From assembly GCF_001411555.2 (NCBI RefSeq), contig NC_049905.1, positions 6,477,053 through 6,541,052 on the forward strand: DNA of 64,000 nt. The letters run 5' to 3'. Position numbers and translations under genes: made by a program. A model generated the notes under the pieces. That model was not told the DNA's origin and searched no databases. It worked only from the letters and a program-made list of their open reading frames with translations. Each line of letters starts with the position of its first letter. Positions within the stretch are counted from its first letter, which is position 1. This DNA comes from Juglans regia (lineage: Eukaryota; Streptophyta; Magnoliopsida; Fagales; Juglandaceae). Positions 48,792 through 60,130 of the stretch are shown in pieces.

Positions 48792-51029
48792 ATGCGGACT
48801 ATCTATACATCAATCAAAGACATTACTCCAAGTACAAGAAATTGGAGCATCAAGATGATTGTGTCAGACAAATCTCCCAAACGTACTGCACAACATTCAC
48901 CGACAAAATATCAAAATCTGACATTGATAGACCCTGAGGTAACACATTGATATCATTATCATTCTTGCAAAAATATACTTAATATTTATATTATATTCCT
49001 TCACATGATATATCCAAAATAAATATGTTTTCCCCTTACAACATAGATTCATTCTAACTATATTCTCAGATTAAATCTTATATATATTTAATAAATACTA
49101 TTTTACAATCAATAGAATAGAAATAACTATTCATTTATACAATATTATGCAGGGCAACCGACTACAAGCAACAATTTTCGGCAAAGATATAGACCTACGT
49201 AATGACATGTTGCACATCTTCCGGTCTTACTACATCAGTAATGCTTATGTTAAGCCTTTAGATCCCAGGCATAGAATTGAAGCGCATGAATACCAGTGGA
49301 TCTTAAATTCAAGAACAATCATCGAAAACATTCAAGATAACGAAGTGGAATTACAACCACCAGAATATGATATTATCCCATTCACCAATCTGCATGAGTA
49401 CAAAGACACTGGAACTGAAATAGGTAAATATCACATCGATATATTTAACGTACATCTTGATATTCTTATTCAGTTTTCACAATTTTTTTTTTTAACATAA
49501 TTGGACAGCTATTCTGGCGATCGCAATATACATGAAACCTCCTAGAGAAATTACCTCAAAACATGGGCCAACAAAAATTCAAGAAATATATGTTATCGAC
49601 CAGAGGTAAAAAAGATTTCTCAACTATATATGTGATATTAATAAATTCTTTAATTAACTTATTTTCAATACTATTTCATCATGCTACACTTTTAAATATT
49701 TTCTCCTAAAATTTACAGCCTAATGCCCATATGGTTGACTATGTGGAGTCGATTTGTGGATGGTGAATGCCGAACAATCTCTGATATTATTGAAGCTAAG
49801 CCAACTCTACTCGCAACACGTATAAAAGTTGGTTCATACAATGGTATATCACACAACTTATAATATCAACATTTATTAAAAATAGAATGTTATTATCTAC
49901 TAACAAATATCTTTTCTTTATAATATAGGTCTCTCTCTTTCGTCTCAACCAACAAGTGTATTTACCTTAAATCCTATCATCCCTGCTGCAACTCCATTAT
50001 GTCAATGGTAATTCTTTCTTACTTTATTATATACATATACAATTTGTACCTACTATATCTTTTCCTCAATTATTTCTCTCATTCATTTTAAATTATTCTA
50101 AAAATATTTAGGACAATGCTAAACCATGCACTGCTTGAAGAAATCGTCGAAAAAAATCTACATCATACAACGGCATCAGCATCAGCATCGACATCAAATG
50201 TTGACATGAAAGACATAATTAAGCTTGATGATCTTGCTGGTTTTCTTAAATCATTACAGCCGATGACGGTACATTTCTAACCTTATCTTAAGACTACATA
50301 TTATTTACAACCACTAAAAATATATATCTGTTGCAAAATTAATGCAGAAAGCAAAATTTTGGATTAAAGCAACTATTTGTGTGGTTGATCTCCATCAAAT
50401 ATTCTTCTACATGTCCTGCATTGGATGTAAAAAGGGGACTGAATATGAACAAAATGAAAAATTTCAATGTTATCATTGCAAATACATGAGTAATGCACAA
50501 CCACGGTATACATCTTATATTCATATTTTACGTCGTAAATGTTCCTTTAATCAATTTTATATTATATTTAAATTATTGCTTAATCATTCAGACTAAAAAA
50601 TATAGTTTGTTTATATAGCTGTCGAGCTTACATCGAAGTTGACGATGGTAATGGACGACTAGGAGCTGTCATGTTCGGTAAAATCGCAGAAGAAGCTCTA
50701 GGTTGCACAGCAATCGAACTAATGGAACATACAGGAGAGGTAACCAACTTATTCAAATTCCAATTTATATTTTAAAAACATTTAATTTTAGATATTCAAA
50801 TAGGAAGTTATTAAAAATATATTTTACATTAAATTTATTCACCATACAGGAACATTTACCGTATATCCAAAATATTGCAAAATTATGTTCAACAAAAAAA
50901 TGGATCATACAATTGGGTGCAAATTTAGATCAACTCCAAAAACAACGTCACAAAAACTTCAACGTTCTCTCCATAAATGCTGCGAATGAGGAGAACAATG
51001 CTGTGAATGAGGAGAACACACCACTTTGA
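48792..51029 (+). CDS. Helitron-borne RPA70-like single-strand DNA-binding protein
   Basis: Nine exons with GT-AG introns: 48792-48938, 49153-49423, 49509-49605, 49719-49843, 49929-50007, 50112-50268, 50348-50505, 50619-50739 and 50850-51029. All phases agree and the joined frame is open for 444 residues. Exons 1-2 give an OB-fold like RPA70 DBD-A (NWSIKMIVSDKSP, LTLIDPEGNRLQATIFGKDI). Exons 3-5 look like DBD-B. Exons 7-8 resemble DBD-C with the zinc ribbon C-x2-C (316, 319) and C-x2-C (333, 336), followed by YIEVDDGNGRLGAVMFG. The family protein coats single-stranded DNA in replication and, in Helitrons, is thought to help rolling-circle transposition. The start is the first ATG of an open exon after a TAG acceptor; an upstream exon cannot be excluded. 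Confidence 0.82.
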
Positions 51030-51351
51030 ATCCATTATGTAATATTCAGTTGTTTCAGACTTTACTTTTAGTACCAAAAGAAACAATTATGTAATATTTA
51101 GTCGTTTCAGACTTTACTTTATGTAATATTTAGTTGTTTCAGACTTTACTTTTAGTACCAAAAAAACAATTATGTAATATTCACTTTCCTGACTTGCTTA
51201 AACATATAGTCTGTTTAAATCTATTATCAGAGACTTTAAACAATTATAATTTGCTTAAACAATTAATTATGTTATCTTCATAGACCTTATCATTAATTTC
51301 TCTTCTTCTACACTAGATGTTTACATTTTAGAATAATCTAACACAGGGCAA

Positions 51352-51380
51352 ACGTGCATCGCACGTAGATCCACTGCTAG
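51352..51380 (+). other. Helitron 3' terminus (hairpin plus CTAG)
   Basis: ACGTGC and GCACGT pair perfectly around ATC; AGATCCACTG separates the stem from the terminal CTAG, and a T follows. This is the signal at which rolling-circle transfer stops. The sequence is closely similar to the end at 53117-53141. Confidence 0.88.
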
Positions 51381-51532
51381 TATATATATATATATATATA
51401 TAGCATCAATCCATCCATCCATTCACGTGATTTGCAGCAGCTTGCTTATTTAAAACAAGGAGGCTCACGGGGCAATGCATTAAATGAGAGAAGCAATAGG
51501 CCAGGTGTTTAGTTTTTTTTTTTTGAGCAATA

Positions 51533-53140
51533 TCTGTCTATACTTAAAAATTACTATAATATTTCTGCCTATACCTAAAAGTTGTTATAATATTATTGTT
51601 TATTACTGTTTATCATAAACAGTAAATCTAAATCATTTTTTTTTTCCGTGTGAATGCCAATGTGCGACATAATACCACAATCGTGCGTAAGAAATGAGAG
51701 AGAGGAAGAAAGAAAAAGTGAAAAAAATATTAATTTTTTAGTTTTAAATGATCAATAAAGAAGCTGTTTCTTTTTTCTTCGTATGTTTTTTTCGCATATC
51801 CTATTACTGTTTATTATATCATACACTAAAAATTAACTTTAATTTATAAAATACTAATTTTTTATCATTAAATAAATGATGAAATTTTACTGTACATTTT
51901 TAAGAAAAAAAAACTATCTAATTAATTTAAATTTTTAATATAATTTAAATTTCATAATAAATGATGAACATAAATAAATAATAATTTTATTCTTATACAT
52001 TAAACTATTTTAATATTTGAAATTACACTTTATTTTTTTCTTCAATTTGACAGATGTGGCAAACGTGCTTTTTTTATCAATTAGAAAATCTTTCGCCATA
52101 CAGGATTTTATACAAGTACCACTAATTTCAAAATAATCAAGCCATTTATAAAATACTAATATTTCATCATTAAATAAATAATAAAATTTTGTTAAATATT
52201 TTTAAAAAAGTATAACTATATAAATAATTAGAGTTTTAACATAATTTAAATATGATAATATTATTAATTAACTAAAGAGAACTGCTACAACTAATAAAAA
52301 AGTAACCTGAAAATATGTCATGAATGTGTATTTCATTTTTTTATTTTTCTTTTCTTTTTTTCATGTATTTTTTTAATCATCATAAACATTTTTAAAAAAA
52401 TAAAAAATTTACAACATCATTGGGTCAGGAGGAAATTGACAATTTATCTCTTCTCAAACAAAATTATTGAGTTCGAGGAAGAGATTAATAGATTCTTAAG
52501 TTTTCAGAAACTTTTATATATTTTTTAAAATATTATTTAAATATAAAATATTTTTTAATTTGTTAATCTAATCATTACAATTTTCTTAAATATAAATTTT
52601 TTAAATTTTAAAACAAAAACTACATTAAAAAATTATATTCCAATAATATTTTAACTTTTATAATATTTTTATTTTAACTTTTTTTTCTCTCATTTTCTAA
52701 AATCAAATAAAACATCTTAATTCAAATAATTTTATATATTACTATTCACAAACCATGTCACTACTATTAATACATCGATTCAAATCATATCTAAGGATAT
52801 TATGTCTACGTGTGTTATTTTTTAAAGGACGAGGCTGCTGCTGATACATTAAAATTTTTAAGATTTAAATCCAATCCTTCATTTTACCACTTCTCATTTT
52901 TTTTTTTCGGTTGGATTGCTTCGATTTATGCAATGAAGTACTATCACTATTACAAAAATTCTCCATATCTCTTTTCACTTGTTAGGTATAGAAATTGAGT
53001 TCATAAAAAATTCTCTATATATTACTTATTTTACTTATGATTATGTTTTTTTTTTTTTTAAATCTAAAACATATTTATATTTTATAAAATAAGTTATTTT
53101 TCAACCGAGCAAATGTGTCTCGCACATTACCCAACCGCTA

Positions 53141-53141
<1 letters not shown>
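51533..53141 (+). mobile_element. Probable non-autonomous Helitron
   Basis: The 3' end has stem AATGTG/CACATT (loop TCTCG), a 10-base gap and CTAG at 53138-53141 followed by T. The preceding GCAAATGTGTCTCGCACAT mirrors GCAAACGTGCATCGCACGT of the larger Helitron, so they share a family. A possible 5' end is TCTGTCTATACTTAAAA at 51533, preceded by A, which resembles plant Helitron starts (TCTATACT). The body is AT-rich and non-coding; part of it (about 52445-52800) is a decayed MITE of the GAGATGAG family. The 3' end is well supported; the 5' end is a guess. Confidence 0.6.
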
Positions 53142-53195
<54 letters not shown>

Positions 53196-53822
53196 GTCAT
53201 GATTGTTTGGAGACTTATTAGACAAGGATGTATCTGCACGGGATGTATAAAGTAATCATGGGATGTGATATATATGGTTTGGGATAACAAGAGATGGGAA
53301 TGGTGGGGCATTTCAGGTGATGCAGAAGCCAGAAGGGACTGGTAGTGCGGCAGAAGATCCATGATGAACAAGATAAGGTCACGACGTACATGCAGGCGCC
53401 TGATGGACATGGCCGGGAGGTTCGGTTAACAAAATGGAAAAAGCTCCTTTGCGTTCGAGGTGTACCACTCAAATATACATAAATTTTTTTATTTAATAAT
53501 TAAAAAAATAATTTTAAATTTATTGATATATTTTTTTTTATTTTTTAAAAATATTTAAATATATTAAAAATATATAAAAAAAATTAAAAAAAAAAACTAG
53601 CGTTCATTAATTAAGAAGCGTACTATACAAACGTACATATCGATTTGATAATAAAATTATATATATATATAAATTATTCTATTTATAAATTAATATATAA
53701 AATATAACATTCATATTATAAGATTTAATTTTTAAAATTTTTCTTTCGAATCAAATGAAGTAAGTGTTTTATTAGGTATGTGATCCAACTGATTTGTAAA
53801 TAATGTATTCTGGATAGACTAA
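53142..53822. other. TA microsatellite and unassigned sequence
   Basis: A TA run of about 22 units fills 53146-53189. The following 53219-53470 is less AT-rich and open on the minus strand in two frames, but I recognise neither product. The rest to 53822 is AT-rich with poly-A/T runs. Confidence 0.45.
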
Positions 53823-54032
53823 GGCCTCGTTTGTTTTCGGAGATGAGATGAGATGAGATGAGATTAAAGTTAAAAAATTAAATAAAATATTGTTAGAGTA
53901 TATTTTTTAATATTATTTTTGTTTTGAGATTTGAAAAAGTTGAATTGTTTATTTTATTTTGTATTGAAAGTTAAAAAAATTTTAATAATTAGATAAGATG
54001 AGATGAGATGTTTTTTCAAAACAAACGAGACC
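53823..54032. mobile_element. Tourist-like MITE (PIF/Harbinger type)
   Basis: Inverted ends GGCCTCGTTTGTTTT and GGTCTCGTTTGTTTT (read inward) are flanked by TAA on both sides (53820-53822 and 54033-54035), the 3-bp duplication of PIF/Harbinger elements. GATGAGATGAGATGAGATGAG-type tracts follow each end. It is the best-preserved copy of a family with at least three other members here. Confidence 0.85.
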
Positions 54033-54130
54033 TAATTTGAACGAGAGAATTAAAAAATGTACACAAATGATGATGGAATAAAACATTTTCTCTATATATA
54101 AATAAGTAGTGGTTTTCACTTCAACAAGAT

Positions 54131-54202
54131 TCCGTTGTCGTCCAGCGGTTAGGATATCTGGCTTTCACCCAGGAGACCCGGGTTCGATTCCCGGCAACGG
54201 AA
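54131..54202 (+). tRNA. tRNA-Glu (UUC)
   Basis: A 72-base cloverleaf: acceptor stem TCCGTTG with CAACGGA, discriminator A, D-arm with the A box (TCGTCCAGCGGTTAGGAT), anticodon stem TCTGG/CCAGG with loop CTTTCAC (anticodon TTC at 54164-54166), and T-arm CCCGGGTTCGATTCCCGG containing the B box. CCA is not encoded. A T-rich run follows after two bases and would serve as the Pol III terminator. No intron. It is a normal nuclear tRNA gene, not an organelle insertion, judging by its typical eukaryotic boxes. Confidence 0.96.
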
Positions 54203-55096
54203 TTATTTTTTTTCATGTTTCTATTGTTAAGGCGATATTCTTGGCGTTACGAAAAGCATCTTCGAGTCGTCCTTTCTCGCCTTCGTAACTTAATAACACG
54301 TTGTCTTTGTTAAGGCCACTTTCTGGGCCTCAACAAACACATGTCGCCCAGCACAAATTCCCCATCCAAATTCCCAAGAATCCCAACCCGACCTCGCCCT
54401 TCTCGTTCCACAGTACAGACGGCAAAGCGAGCTAGCTCTCTCTCCGCGCTTCAATAGATTCTTGGTGAGCTCTCTCTCTCTCTCTCTCTCTCTGATACAA
54501 AAGCAACTACTTTTCTGGATCTGCAAAATCATTTTGTAGTGTTTATGCTAGTATCAATATTACATGTTAACGCGTATTTGGTTTCATTAAGATTGTTACG
54601 ATGCAAACGATTTTCCCTTTTTTAGGTGATAATCTTCTAAATTTATTCCTACCGCTTTCCCTTTCATTCAAATTTCCCAGTTTTTTTTCTTGGGGGGAAG
54701 TTGATAGAGGGATCTTTTATTTTTGCTTGTGACCAATTATTTATTAAATTATCAAATGGGTTTATATAGTGATTGTTACAGGAATTCCTTGAAATAGATA
54801 AACTTTGCATATATGTGCAACTTTTGGAGAAGATTTTAAAAGGAGGAGATTTTTTTTATTGTTATTATTTTTTTTTTATAAGTATCAAAAGAAGGAAATC
54901 TAATATAAAAACTTGTGTATCAATATCAATCATGAAAAACTATTGAAGGATGTTTGCATCTTAATCATGAGATTCTGGATTGCTCGAACAATTCATCATT
55001 TCCTTGTAAGACAGTTGAATCTCTGCTACTTACATTCATGTCAAAATGAATTTTTTGGTTAGCCGGCGTCACACTGGACTTGCAATTCTGCTCTTC
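54203..55096 (+). promoter_or_regulatory. Upstream and 5' UTR region of the SGF11 gene
   Basis: Between the tRNA and the SGF11 start codon. A C/T-rich stretch at about 54400-54465 ends TTCTTG with a GTGAGC donor at 54466, which suggests a non-coding first exon and a 5' UTR intron that begins with a CT microsatellite (about 54471-54493). The matching acceptor before 55097 was not fixed. No TATA box is assigned with confidence. Confidence 0.4.
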
Positions 55097-56461
55097 ATGT
55101 CAGGGTTTAACGAGGATAATATGGGTTCTCATGCTCAGGTATCCCTTCTCATTTATAGAAACACAATTTTTGTTTTGTGGCTTAATTGTTGAGCAATGGA
55201 AGATAAGATGAAAACCTCCAAAATATTAGTTTCAGATCAGATTGATTCTTCTTGCACATAATAAGATTAAAGACCTTGAGTTTTCTGAGTTAAGACCTAT
55301 CTTAGGCTGAAAGCAGGGCTAAACAAAACGGAAGATATTGCAATACCTCTGTATGCCAAGCACGTTGGAAGAAAGGGTGTGTTTGTGGCCCTGGGGTGTT
55401 CAGAGCATCACTATCTCCTTTGAAAGATAATTTTTCTTTTTTGTTCATGTAGGTCATCAGGTTTTTTTTGCGTTTGAGTCTTTTTGCTTATTTTCCCTTC
55501 TTTTGTTGCGATCTTTTGGTTTTTCTAAAAGGAATTAAATATATCAGATGAGTCATTCTATAAACTGACATTATCTTTTCTTGGTTTGACTGCACAACAA
55601 AATGTTGCAGATTGGTTTGATTCAATAATTGAAAGTAAAGATAGTTCCGACTCTTGCTTGATTTCTTATTATGATAAATTTTAGAAACTATGACCAAAAG
55701 TAAAGATAGTTCAGGCTCTTGCTTGATTTCTATATTACAATAAAATTTAGAAACTTGTTCGCTTCTGTAGAAATCTTTCTGTGTGATGTTTGTCACATTT
55801 CCTTGCTCTTTCTTGCTTTTTGCTTGCAGCTTTCATCTCAGTTTTTTGGGGATCTCCTGGATTCCATTATTGTTGATGTGGCATCTGAGTGTCATCGAAT
55901 AGCAAGGTTGGGCCTTGATCGTAATTTGGAAGAAGAGGAAGAAGAACTGAGACTGTCAGCACAAGCCCGGGTAAGGGTAGCTGATCCTAGTAATAGTGGT
56001 GAAGCTAATAGCAAGTATGTGGTTGACATATTTGGACAAACCCATCCTCCTGTAGCGAATGAAATATTTGATTGCATGAATTGTGGTCGATCTATCATGG
56101 CTGGAAGATTTGCTCCTCATCTTGAGAAGTGCATGGGGAAGGTGATCCTTTGTCCCCTTGATTTGGTTGTCACAGTTATCTCAGCTAACTGTAAACACTA
56201 TTACGTAAAAACCCATGCAAGGCCTTCTTCATGAGTTCCTGTTTTCCTTAATGGTTTCACTTCTGTACTCCACTGCAGGGTAGAAAGGCTCGACTCAAGG
56301 TAACAAGAAGTAGCACGGCTGTCCAGAACCGGTATTCACAAGGCAGCCCTGTTTCCACATACTCTCCTTATTCAAATTCCACCAGCACAAGCCGGTTATC
56401 AAATGGAACATCCAGTGGTGCAGGTGAAGAGTACTCAAATGGCACATTTCAAGAGCCATGA
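55097..56461 (+). CDS. SGF11: SAGA-associated factor 11 (SGF11)
   Basis: Three coding exons, 55097-55138, 55830-56141 and 56279-56461, join in frame to 178 residues. The N-terminal helix region (HAQLSSQFFGDLLDSIIVDV, then ASECHRIARLGLDR) anchors the protein to the SAGA deubiquitinase module in the family. The zinc finger is DCMNCGRSIMAGRFAPHLEK with C-x2-C then H and C (CMNC, HLEKC), followed by MGKGRKARLK. The Ser-rich tail is typical of plant SGF11. The protein helps ENY2 and UBP22 remove ubiquitin from histone H2B in the nucleus. It begins MSGFNEDN, close to Arabidopsis SGF11. A run of eight codons rich in GAA/GAG (EEEEEE) in the linker is longer than I expect. No break seen. Confidence 0.93.
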
Positions 56462-56991
56462 AACGGATGAACTTGTCAGGCTAACTTCAGGAGGATAAAG
56501 GCAAATGACATGATTTTTTTCTGGGCATGTCTTCTTGAAGTATAGTGAGTTCATGTTCAATATTATATGCTTGGTCCTCAACCCTCAATGGTGAATGGCT
56601 TGTGTACCAATATTCTTGATCAGGTCCCACTGGATGATTTTTGTTTGAATGCCAGCAAGAGCAAGAAAGGCAAATGAAAAATCTTATTTTGATATGAAAA
56701 TGGTTTGTATTGAGATATTTTCTTTACATCTTTTAAGTCCATTTTCCCTATCTCCGCCCATCTCAACCCCCAGTATAAATGAAATACCACTGAAAGGTTT
56801 TTGCCCTGCACGAAGTTTTCATGAACCCCCTGAATCTATCTTATTTAAGTTGGCAGCTATAGCTTTTGGAAGAAAGAAGCATAGAGTTGAAATTTGAAAC
56901 TGCAAAGCACATTAAAAACACTGTCCCAAGTGGGTTGGTGGACTCTGAAGCTTTGGTGAAGGAGCATAAAATTGCAGCAATCCCCAAGGAT
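56462..56991 (+). other. SGF11 3' UTR and spacer
   Basis: Sequence after the SGF11 stop codon, probably the 3' UTR and cleavage region. No other gene is recognised; open frames here are short and without features. Confidence 0.45.
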
Positions 56992-57198
56992 AATGCTAGG
57001 GTGCACACCAAATATGCACACTAGTGCAAATGATTTTCTTTTTCTTTTTCTTTTAAACATTTTTTAAACATCCTTAACGATTAAAAAAATTAAAAAATAT
57101 ATAAATTCATTAAATAGTCACTTTTTTAACTATTAAAAAGATAAAAAATAGAAAATAAAAATATATGAGTGAGCACATTTGAGAGTCATATTAGCATT
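56992..57198. mobile_element. MITE
   Basis: Ends AATGCTAGGGTGCACACC and, inverted, AATGCTAATATGACTCTC. The interior (TTTTTAAACATCCTTAACGA, TTAAAAAATATATAAATTCA, then ACTTTTTTAACTATTAAAAA) closely resembles that of the MITE at 2652-2898 and a fragment at 53490-53600. Non-coding. Confidence 0.55.
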
Positions 57199-57610
57199 TT
57201 TCAATCCTTAATATGACATATTTCACCAACATGATGAACTGGTGATTTTCATTCTTATATGCATGAATACAATAATAGATATTGAGTAGGAAAAGAAAGG
57301 CAAATATTACTAACTGACATTAGAAACTCGTGTATCATGTCTAGTTTTTAGCTCCCTCACAGACTATAAAGCCGTGTTGTTCCAATATAAATGAGTACTC
57401 AATTACACGAACTACAACAGACTTAATCGGTGTGAGTGTTAATGCACAAGAGAAGGCAAGCACATAAGAATAGAAAAGCACCTTAATCTTTCATTTCAAA
57501 CCATGCTTACACACCCAAAGTTGTACAAATATAAATGGGTTCCGGCTTCTATGAAGATGGTCTTCCAGCATTGAATATAAAAACCCATAAAACTTCAGTC
57601 AAACATCCAT

Positions 57611-59436
57611 TTAGTCGAACACTTCCCAGTCCTGAGTTATTTTGGTAGAGGATTGCAGTGGGGTTGGGGCATGCAGGCTTCCCAATCCCGACTCAAACGT
57701 CTCCCATTTGGTATTCACTGACGCCACATCCTTACTGTTGCTAAAGGGATTGGAGTTTTGTGCCTTGAGCTTGTCGAGCATGTCTACAAAGCTCTGGACT
57801 CGACGAACCTGTGCAACAAATAAACAATGTCAAGTTCGCCATCTTGTCAGACATATTGTTTGCTATATGTATCATCTTTTCTCTTCTTTTTTCTCTCTAA
57901 TAAACTTGATTATCACCCCCACAAGAAGCTCAGGAGATCAGACATAAATGGCTGTCTGTTCCAGCTCCCAATTCAGAAAACCTCAATCGTTTTACATATA
58001 TTCAGGACAGATACTTTATAGGCAATCTCTTGCTCATCTTCTGTTTTAAGCACAGAACCATAACAAGGTCTAATAAATATCATCCCCCTAAACCGTGTTT
58101 GGCTTGAGCAGAGAAGCCATAAGACTCTTATTTGAAACAATCCGAATCGAAGTAGGTTTTCATAATATATCAAACTTCCATAACACTACCCAACAACAAT
58201 GATCCCTTCAATCAGGACACAAGTTCAAAACCAGCATTCTGAATTTCTGACTCACCAAACAACACAAAATATTTAATGTCACAGTGTTAATAGGAATAAT
58301 GGCATACCTCAATCCGTCTCTGCACTTTTGCTTCTCCATCAGCCTCAATAGAATCCAATTTAAGTAACTGCATCATGAGCAACTCCGTCAAGACAACAAA
58401 TTCCTTATCCATGATCTTGCCGCCACTGCGAACGGTTGCCTCCAAAGCAATAATCTAAGAAAAACATTAACAAACACTAAAATAAGTCTTTATGATGATG
58501 ATGATATAGGAGCATTCAGATAATGGGCGCCAACCTTCTCTGAAAGCCTCTCAACCTCTGCTCTCACTTTGGCAACTGCCTCATAGGCCTTTAGTATAAA
58601 TTGGTTTCTCTGCATCTCCTCGAGCTTCTTCTCTTTGCTAGCCGGGTCCTCCAACAGTATAACTTTGGATGTATCTTTTACACCTGCCATTTCCAAGCAT
58701 TCCTCATCCTCCTTTTCTTTCCCTCGAAACAGCAATCTTTGCTCCTTAGGCTCCAGACCAGTCTCATGGGAAAGAACCATTTTCAAATCCCCTTTTCAGT
58801 GAACATAAACAGAGATTAAGCATCAGATACAGGATTGAATTATGATAATCCCAACAAACCAATTAATGAAGCAAAATTCTAAAGTCCTAATGAATATCAA
58901 ATAATAGGTTTAAGAGAGAAGGGAAAATAAATGACAAATAAAGCAAACAGAAACAAGATTACTAAATCTCAAGGGGCCAACTTCGAGAAGCAATTGCCTA
59001 TTGAATTATAGAGGTCAATGCTGAACTCATGGTCTTCATGGAGAAAGATCAAGTTCGAATTCCTTCTAAACTTGCTGAAATGCAGGACAAAAAATTATAA
59101 GACTTGCTTTTATGGCAATGACCCAAAGACCAAAAGGTGAAAGTGAAATGCACCAAACTAGGAAAGGGGCGCAAATACTCACAAAATTGACACAAATAGA
59201 GTAAAACAAAAGGAACCCAGAAAGTCTGTATGTTGATGATTACCGAAAGTGGACTGGGCGGGGACAGTGATATCATGATGATAAGAACCATGGGAGACTT
59301 TGATCTTGATCATAGGCCCAGAAGAGGCATCCCCAACATCTCTCTTTTGAACAAGCATGCCACCCGGCCTGAGCTCCCAACCAATCTCTCTATTAAAGCC
59401 ATCATTCACTCTACGCTTTGAAGTTGAGCTTTTCAT
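57611..59436 (-). CDS. BAG-family co-chaperone (ubiquitin-like plus BAG domain)
   Basis: Four minus-strand exons: 59436-59244, 58791-58535, 58454-58308 and 57808-57611, with GT-AG introns and matching phases, joining to 264 residues. WELRPGGMLVQKRD near residue 20 is the usual plant BAG N-terminal signature. Residues about 41-110 are a ubiquitin-like domain (MIKIKVSHGSYHHDITVPAQ, then EPKEQRLLFRGKEKEDEE). The BAG domain covers about 120-225 (AYEAVAKVRAEVERLSEK, then VLTELLMMQLLKLDSIE, QRRIEVRRVQSFVDMLDKL). The protein ends WEVFD, as BAG1-4 proteins do. It should bind Hsp70/Hsc70 and stimulate nucleotide exchange. An in-frame ATG 24 codons upstream (59508) exists, but the text between resembles 5' UTR, so I start at 59436. 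It is transcribed towards SGF11. Confidence 0.92.
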
Positions 59437-59729
59437 AGTCACCAAAATTGGTTGAAATTCATGGAATATAGAATGGGGGTAAGGGTAAAAGGTGGAGTTG
59501 GTAGACACGGGTCAGAGAGCAAGCGGTTTGAGTAAGCAAAACTAAAAGAAACTTTAAGATAGGGACCTCCTAATAAGAGCTAGTGGTTGGTCGGTTACAG
59601 CTTATAAAAGTTGGTGCGAGGAGTTGAGGGAATTTCATAGTTCTTCTTGGTATTTATTTATTTATTATTAATTGTAAAATTTTTACTTTGAATTTTGATG
59701 CTTTTACAAGTTATGAGTTCAATTTTAAA
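59437..59729 (-). promoter_or_regulatory. BAG gene 5' UTR and promoter region
   Basis: Upstream of the BAG start on the minus strand. About 59437-59560 is likely 5' UTR. No motif is assigned with confidence. A MITE begins at 59730, so transposon sequence sits about 300 bases from the start codon. Confidence 0.4.
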
Positions 59730-60022
59730 GAGAAATGTTTTAGCCACGAAAAAATTACATAAAAATAAATTTATAAACTGTTGTGTTTTAATGTGATATG
59801 TCAGATTATAAAATTATTTTTATTATATAAACTGTAAAGTAAATCTAACGTATCACATAAAATCATATCAATTTGAGTTTAGCTTTTTGTGTTTTAATGT
59901 GATATGTCAGATTATAAAATTATTTTTATTATATAAACTGTAAAGTAAATCTAACGTATCACATAAAATCATATCAATTTGAGTTTAGCTTTTTGAAATC
60001 TTTTTGTGGTATAGCACTTCTT
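59730..60022. mobile_element. MITE with internal 106-bp tandem duplication
   Basis: Ends GAGAAATGTTTTAGCCACGA and, inverted, AAGAAGTGCTATACCACAAA match over about 25 bases. The interior (TTTATAAACTG, GTGATATGTCAGATTATAAA, AAGTAAATCTAACGTATCAC) is of the 18480-18663 family. Inside, a 106-base unit is repeated once (59782-59887 and 59888-59993) with no difference that I can see. Confidence 0.75.
59782..59993. repeat. Perfect two-copy tandem repeat, 106-bp unit
   Basis: Starts TGTGTTTTAATGTGATATGT and ends GAGTTTAGCTTTTT, twice in a row, identical by eye. This implies a recent duplication inside the MITE, or an assembly artefact. Confidence 0.88.
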
Positions 60023-60130
60023 GATTTCTAAATTGTACAAAGTTGATTCATGAACTTCAAAAGGCTTGCAATTAGGTGCATCCATCAATATTCTGCTAGA
60101 ATATTATAGATGATTTTCATCTAATATATT

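Larger units (their letters stand above)
40400..51380 (+). mobile_element. Helitron with RepHel and RPA-like genes
   Basis: The 3' end is diagnostic: a hairpin ACGTGC-ATC-GCACGT (51352-51366), ten bases, then CTAG (51377-51380) followed by T, as expected for insertion between A and T. The body encodes a Rep/helicase protein (43812-48621) and an RPA70-like protein (48792-51029), the gene pair typical of plant autonomous Helitrons. Short direct repeats of TATGTAATATTTAGTYGTTTCAG-like text lie at 51030-51180. The 5' end is not identified; the start given is approximate and takes in the GC-rich tandem repeat and AT-rich repeats that precede the genes. Helitrons move by rolling-circle replication through the Rep nuclease and helicase. 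Confidence 0.85.

Noticed and set aside
53138..53472. Minus-strand frames of 84-90 codons next to the TA repeat
   Set aside because: Not recognised, partly overlapping each other in two frames and ending in a microsatellite.
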